Shown: positions 5,137 through 8,384 of the stretch, in pieces | Layout of the letters: every line of letters begins with the position of its first letter | How positions within the stretch are numbered: the stretch's first letter is position 1 | Source: Actinomycetes bacterium | GTDB taxonomy: Bacteria > Actinomycetota > Coriobacteriia > Coriobacteriales > JAEZXW01 | DNA length: 8,384 nt | Assembly: GCA_023419515.1 (NCBI GenBank) | Contig: JAEZXW010000072.1 | Location: forward strand, 1-8,384 | Reading direction: 5' to 3' | Position numbers and translations under genes: made by a program | The notes under the pieces: generated by a model | What the model was told of the DNA's origin: nothing | What the model saw: only the letters and a program-made list of their open reading frames with translations | Databases searched by the model: none

Positions 5137-6469
5137 ATCTCGCGCAACCCTCATCAAGGGCGCCACGCTCGTCGATTCTCAGGTCAATCTCAACGCGGTC
5201 AAAGACATTTTGATTAACGAGGCAGGTCTGATTGAGGCGATCGAGGATGAGCTTGAGGCTCCTCAAGGTGCTCAGGTCATCGACGCGAGCGGCTTGATTG
5301 GCATGCCTGGTATGGTCGATATCCACGTGCACTTTAGAGATCCTGGCCAGGAATACAAAGAAGACATTGTCTCTGGCTGTCATGCAGCAACCCACGGTGG
5401 TTTTACCGATGTCTGCACGATGCCAAACACTGCTCCTACCTGCGATAGCGCCCCTGTCGTCGAGTTTCAGCGTGCGCGTGCCGAGCGCACGGGTTTGGCT
5501 CGCGTACACCCGATCGGCGCGTTGACGATTGGACTTAAGGGCGAGGCGATGGCTGAGCACTACACTATGGCCGAGGCTGGTGCGGTTGGCTTTTCTGATG
5601 ATGGGCGCGGCGTACAGCAAGCGGGTATTTTGCGCACGGCTATGGAGTATCTCACCGCTATTGATGGACTTGCCATGAGCCACTGCGAGGATGAGAGTAT
5701 CTCAGGCAAGGGCGTAGTGAACGAGGGCATCGTCTCCACCCGCCTTGGTGTCGCTGGTTGGCAGGCGCTTGCCGAAGAGATACACATCATGCGCGACATT
5801 GAGCTTTCCAAGCTCACCGGTTGTCGCCTGCACATCTGCCACATCACCTCGCGTGCTGGTGTTGAAGCGGTTGCCCGCGCTAAGGAGGTCGGTGCGCCTG
5901 TGACCTGTGAGGTAACGCCGCATCATCTGTTCCTCAATGAGGACGACATCACCACCGCGTATGACACCAATATCAAGATGAATCCGCCACTTCGTACCAA
6001 GGAAGACATGGAGTTTTTGCAGGAGGCGCTTATTGACGGGCGCATCGACTGTGTTGTGACCGATCACGCTCCTCACGCCGCTCACGAAAAGGCGCTTGAG
6101 TTTGAGAATGCACCCTTTGGTATCGTTGGTCTTGAAACCTCGCTTCCGCTGGTCTACACCAACCTCGTTGCAACGGGTCGTATGTCGCTTGAGCGTTTGA
6201 GCGAGGTTATGGCAAGCACGCCGCGTAAAATCATCAAGCTTGAGCGCGTAGCCCTTGAGGTTGGCTCGCCCGCCACGCTCACCTTTTTTGATCCAACGAC
6301 CGAGCACATGGTTGATCCTGAAACCTTCTATAGCAAGTCAAGCAACCAGCCCTTCACTGGTATGAAGCTCACTGGTTGGGCAAAACACGTCTTTATCAAC
6401 GGTAAACAGACCCTGAATGATGGTGTTGTCGCTGGATGTGGTTGTGCCGAGGAGCATCTCATCTCATGA
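5123..6469 (+). CDS. pyrC: Dihydroorotase (class I, Bacillus-type)
   Basis: PyrC reversibly cyclises N-carbamoyl-L-aspartate to L-dihydroorotate. It is a 448-residue amidohydrolase of class I, longer than the roughly 350-residue class II E. coli enzyme. Metal and substrate motifs in order: DIHVHFRDPGQEYKED (66-81, HxH at 68 and 70), GGFTDVCTMPNTAP (92-105), GFSDDGRG (156-163) whose Asp is the likely metal bridge, MSHCED (185-190), LHICHITSRAG (236-246), VTPHHLF (264-270), KMNPPLR (285-291), and TDHAPHAAHEK (313-323) with catalytic Asp314. The C-terminal beta domain ends in NQPFTGMKLTG. The ATG at 5123 has GGGAGG 8 nt upstream; a longer frame from 5006 would lie within pyrB. It overlaps pyrB by 14 nt and pyrK by 4 nt. 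Confidence 0.96.
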   Translation: MTTNKSRATLIKGATLVDSQVNLNAVKDILINEAGLIEAIEDELEAPQGAQVIDASGLIGMPGMVDIHVHFRDPGQEYKEDIVSGCHAATHGGFTDVCTMPNTAPTCDSAPVVEFQRARAERTGLARVHPIGALTIGLKGEAMAEHYTMAEAGAVGFSDDGRGVQQAGILRTAMEYLTAIDGLAMSHCEDESISGKGVVNEGIVSTRLGVAGWQALAEEIHIMRDIELSKLTGCRLHICHITSRAGVEAVARAKEVGAPVTCEVTPHHLFLNEDDITTAYDTNIKMNPPLRTKEDMEFLQEALIDGRIDCVVTDHAPHAAHEKALEFENAPFGIVGLETSLPLVYTNLVATGRMSLERLSEVMASTPRKIIKLERVALEVGSPATLTFFDPTTEHMVDPETFYSKSSNQPFTGMKLTGWAKHVFINGKQTLNDGVVAGCGCAEEHLIS

Positions 6470-7266
6470 AAGACTGCGCTGCAACCGTTATCTCAAATAA
6501 GGCGATAGCGCAAGACACTTATGAGCTCATCTTGCATGAGGAGTATCTCGCCAATAATTTGGCCCCGGGGCAGTTTTTGAACCTTGCCCCGGGAGGCCGC
6601 TCGAGTGAGCTTTTGCGCATTCCGCTAAGTTTTGCCAAGGCTAACCCTGCGAGCGGTGAGACTACCCTCATCTATCAGGTGGTTGGTACGGGCACTCAGC
6701 GCCTATCAGCGCTTGTGCCTGGCGCTGAGATCCAGGTACTTGGACCTTTAGGGAAGGGATGGGATATCGAGGGGTTTGCTCATGCGAGCGCCTCAAGAGC
6801 ACTCCTTATTGCTGGCGGTCTTGGTTTGGTGCCGATCGCAGCGCTGGCGCAAGAGCTCTCATGCCATGGCATTGCCTTTGAAGTGGGTATCGGAGCTGCG
6901 AGCAAGGAGCGACTTTTTGGGTTGGAGCTTATCGAGACTACCAACCCTATTGCCATCCACATTGCAACCGATGATGGCTCGGCTGGCCACCACGGTTTTT
7001 GCACAGATCTGGTCGCTTCATCTCTTGAGCGGACGGATCATCCCGCCGATTACCTCGCCATTTGCGGACCAAAGCCCATGGAAGACGCTTGCATGAAGCT
7101 CGCATACGATTATGGCCGAGCAGGGCAAGTGAGTCTGGAAGTTGGCATGCTCTGCGGTTTTGGCGTCTGTATGAGCTGCGTCATCGATACTAACGCGGGC
7201 AGGCGTGGTGTCTGCACCGATGGCCCCGTCTTTGACATAGAACTTTTCAAGGGGGTTCACTCATGA
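6466..7266 (+). CDS. pyrK: Dihydroorotate dehydrogenase electron-transfer subunit (FAD, [2Fe-2S])
   Basis: PyrK passes electrons from the FMN of PyrD to NAD+ in class 1B dihydroorotate dehydrogenase. It has 266 residues. An FAD-binding beta-barrel has LLRIPLSFA (49-57). The NAD-binding domain contains AGGLGLVPI (116-124) and CGPKPM (200-205). The C-terminal [2Fe-2S] ligands are Cys230, Cys235, Cys238 and Cys250, in the spacing C-x4-C-x2-C-x11-C. The ATG at 6466 overlaps the pyrC stop in an ATGA junction and has GAGGAG about 11 nt upstream; a longer frame from 6436 has no site of its own and lies within pyrC. It directly precedes pyrD, its obligate partner in an alpha2-beta2 complex. Confidence 0.94.
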   Translation: MKDCAATVISNKAIAQDTYELILHEEYLANNLAPGQFLNLAPGGRSSELLRIPLSFAKANPASGETTLIYQVVGTGTQRLSALVPGAEIQVLGPLGKGWDIEGFAHASASRALLIAGGLGLVPIAALAQELSCHGIAFEVGIGAASKERLFGLELIETTNPIAIHIATDDGSAGHHGFCTDLVASSLERTDHPADYLAICGPKPMEDACMKLAYDYGRAGQVSLEVGMLCGFGVCMSCVIDTNAGRRGVCTDGPVFDIELFKGVHS

Positions 7267-8186
7267 GCAATATGACCGTTGATTTGGCTGGTATTCGCCT
7301 CAAGAACCCCATTATCACCGCATCAGGTACGAGCGGCTCTCCTCATAAGCTGGTAGGTCTTTGTGATTTGAATGCCATTGGCGCCATTACCATCAAAGGT
7401 ATCGCCCCAACAGCGTGGCCAGGTAATCCCCAGCCGCGAATGTGGGAGTGCGCAAGCGGAATCATGAACTGCATCGGCCTGCAAAATCCAGGCGTCGATG
7501 CCTTTCTTGAGGCAGAAGAAGCGCATCTCACAAAGATCAGCGAGATAACCCCCATCTTTGTCAACGTCGCGGGGCATGAGTGCGATGATTTCGTCGCGGT
7601 AGTTAAAGCCCTGAACGATAAACCTTGGGTCAGCGCTTTTGAGCTCAATGTCTCATGTCCTAATCTTGCCTCAGGCGGAAGCGCCCTTGGTAAAGATCCT
7701 CACGTCGCTGCTGCGATCACAAATGCAGTCAAATCGGTTAGCACTAAGCCAGTGATCGTCAAGCTCACCCCCGACTCAGACGTCGTCGCTGTAGGGAAAG
7801 CGTGCGAGCAAGCGGGTGCCGACATTATCTCGCTGATTAACACCATCCCAGCCATGGCAATTGATCCATACACCAAGAAAAGCCGACTCGCGCGTGACCT
7901 TGCAGGTCTTTCAGGCCCTGCCATCAAGCCGGTGGCACTCAGGATGGTTTGGCAACTTGCTCAGCAGGTGTCGACCCCTATCATCGGCATGGGAGGCATC
8001 TCATCTGGTCTTGATGCGGCGGAGTTCATTCTCGCTGGTGCTCATGCTGTGAGCATCGGCACACAAACCCTCATCGAACCAGCTGCCTGTAATCGCATTG
8101 TGCTAGAGCTTACAGCATGGGTAGATGAGATGGGTGCCTCATCAATCGCAGACCTGACGGGAGGGTATATCCCATGTACACGCTAA
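7263..8186 (+). CDS. pyrD: Dihydroorotate dehydrogenase, class 1B catalytic subunit
   Basis: PyrD oxidises dihydroorotate to orotate with FMN and, in class 1B, hands electrons to PyrK. The 307-residue TIM barrel has NPIITASGTSG (15-25), NCIGLQNPGVDAF (69-81), ELNVSCPN (127-134) with the class 1 active-site base Cys132, VKLTPD (166-171), INTIPAMAID (192-201), GLSGPAIKP (215-223), and the FMN phosphate site IGMGGISSG (241-249) followed by AVSIGTQTL (262-270). Cytosolic location is expected, since there is no N-terminal membrane extension as in class 2. AAGGGGG lies 7 nt before the ATG. It overlaps pyrK by 4 nt (ATGA) and pyrF by 13 nt. Confidence 0.96.
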   Translation: MSNMTVDLAGIRLKNPIITASGTSGSPHKLVGLCDLNAIGAITIKGIAPTAWPGNPQPRMWECASGIMNCIGLQNPGVDAFLEAEEAHLTKISEITPIFVNVAGHECDDFVAVVKALNDKPWVSAFELNVSCPNLASGGSALGKDPHVAAAITNAVKSVSTKPVIVKLTPDSDVVAVGKACEQAGADIISLINTIPAMAIDPYTKKSRLARDLAGLSGPAIKPVALRMVWQLAQQVSTPIIGMGGISSGLDAAEFILAGAHAVSIGTQTLIEPAACNRIVLELTAWVDEMGASSIADLTGGYIPCTR

Positions 8187-8384
8187 GTTCTGAACAGCAA
8201 GATCCTCGCGCTCGCGTCATCGTTGCACTTGATTGTGATGAGAGGCGTGCATTTGAGCTTGCTTCTGCCCTTGAAGATCAGGCTCAGTGGCTCAAAGTAG
8301 GGATGACCCTTTTTTATCAGGGAGGCCCATCAATTGTTACGCGTCTCACTGAGCTTGGATTTTCAGTTTTTCTCGACCTTAAGC
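8174..8384 (+). CDS. pyrF: Orotidine 5'-phosphate decarboxylase, 5' part cut by the window edge
   Basis: PyrF decarboxylates OMP to UMP, the last step of the pathway. Only 70 codons are visible of an enzyme usually about 230-240 residues long. RVIVALDCDE (14-23) gives the first barrel strand with the substrate-contacting Asp; WLKVGMTLFYQGGP (39-52) gives the KVG strand; FLDLK (66-70) begins the catalytic Asp-x-Lys-x-x-x-Asp array, the window ending one base after Lys70. The ATG at 8174 is inside pyrD, 13 nt before the pyrD stop ends, and is preceded by GGGAGGG with 8-nt spacing. pyrE would be expected downstream by analogy with Bacillus but is not visible. Confidence 0.93.
   Translation, partial: MYTLSSEQQDPRARVIVALDCDERRAFELASALEDQAQWLKVGMTLFYQGGPSIVTRLTELGFSVFLDLK

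Noticed and set aside
6436..6465. N-terminal extension of pyrK
   Set aside because: It is only the frame running back into pyrC; the ATGA junction at 6466 with upstream GAGGAG is the normal arrangement.
1..8384. CRISPR arrays, tRNA/rRNA genes, insertion sequences, attachment sites
   Set aside because: No regularly spaced repeats, tRNA-like folds, transposase frames or terminal inverted repeats were seen on either strand.

Overview
The window appears to come from a Gram-positive chromosome of mid GC content (judged by eye, not computed). Evidence for this is a sortase-anchored surface protein, a Bacillus-type pyr operon headed by pyrR, and a class 1B (PyrK/PyrD) dihydroorotate dehydrogenase. 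The protein flavour, especially the VanG-like D-alanine ligase, would fit the Coriobacteriia (Actinomycetota) or a Bacillota relative. That placement is a guess from memory of the families and needs a database search.

Left part (1-3181). The 3' end of a metal ABC-transporter permease gene (+) converges on, and overlaps by 74 bp, a D-alanine ligase gene (-) whose active-site residues look like those of the VanC/VanG branch. Upstream of the ligase, on the same minus strand, lies a gene for a 534-residue secreted, Pro/Ala/Glu-rich protein with a C-terminal LPKTS cell-wall sorting signal. A strong nested hairpin with a T-rich tail separates these two genes.

Middle (3182-3643). This is a divergent intergenic region. 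Its right half is a pyrR leader whose parts can be read directly: a sigma-A-like promoter (TTGACA, 17 bp, AATACT), a PyrR-binding loop, a 17-bp long-range antiterminator, and a 13-bp terminator stem with a U-tract ending just before the pyrR Shine-Dalgarno. The left half shows only a short dyad that recurs near the predicted pyr transcription start.

Right part (3644-8384). This is a tightly packed plus-strand de novo pyrimidine operon, pyrR-pyrB-pyrC-pyrK-pyrD-pyrF, with pyrF cut by the window edge. Every junction overlaps (7, 14, 4, 4 and 13 nt) and every start has its own Shine-Dalgarno, which suggests translational coupling. PyrB makes carbamoyl aspartate, PyrC closes it to dihydroorotate, PyrD with PyrK oxidises that to orotate using NAD+, and PyrF performs the final decarboxylation to UMP. 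PyrR, the first product, should sense UMP/UTP and shut the operon through the leader. Carbamoyl-phosphate synthase genes (carAB/pyrAA-AB), pyrP and pyrE are not in the visible part.

I see no clearly new system. The best signal is the complete, readable PyrR attenuator. Next are the VanC/VanG-like residues in the ligase and the hairpin/promoter arrangement in front of it.
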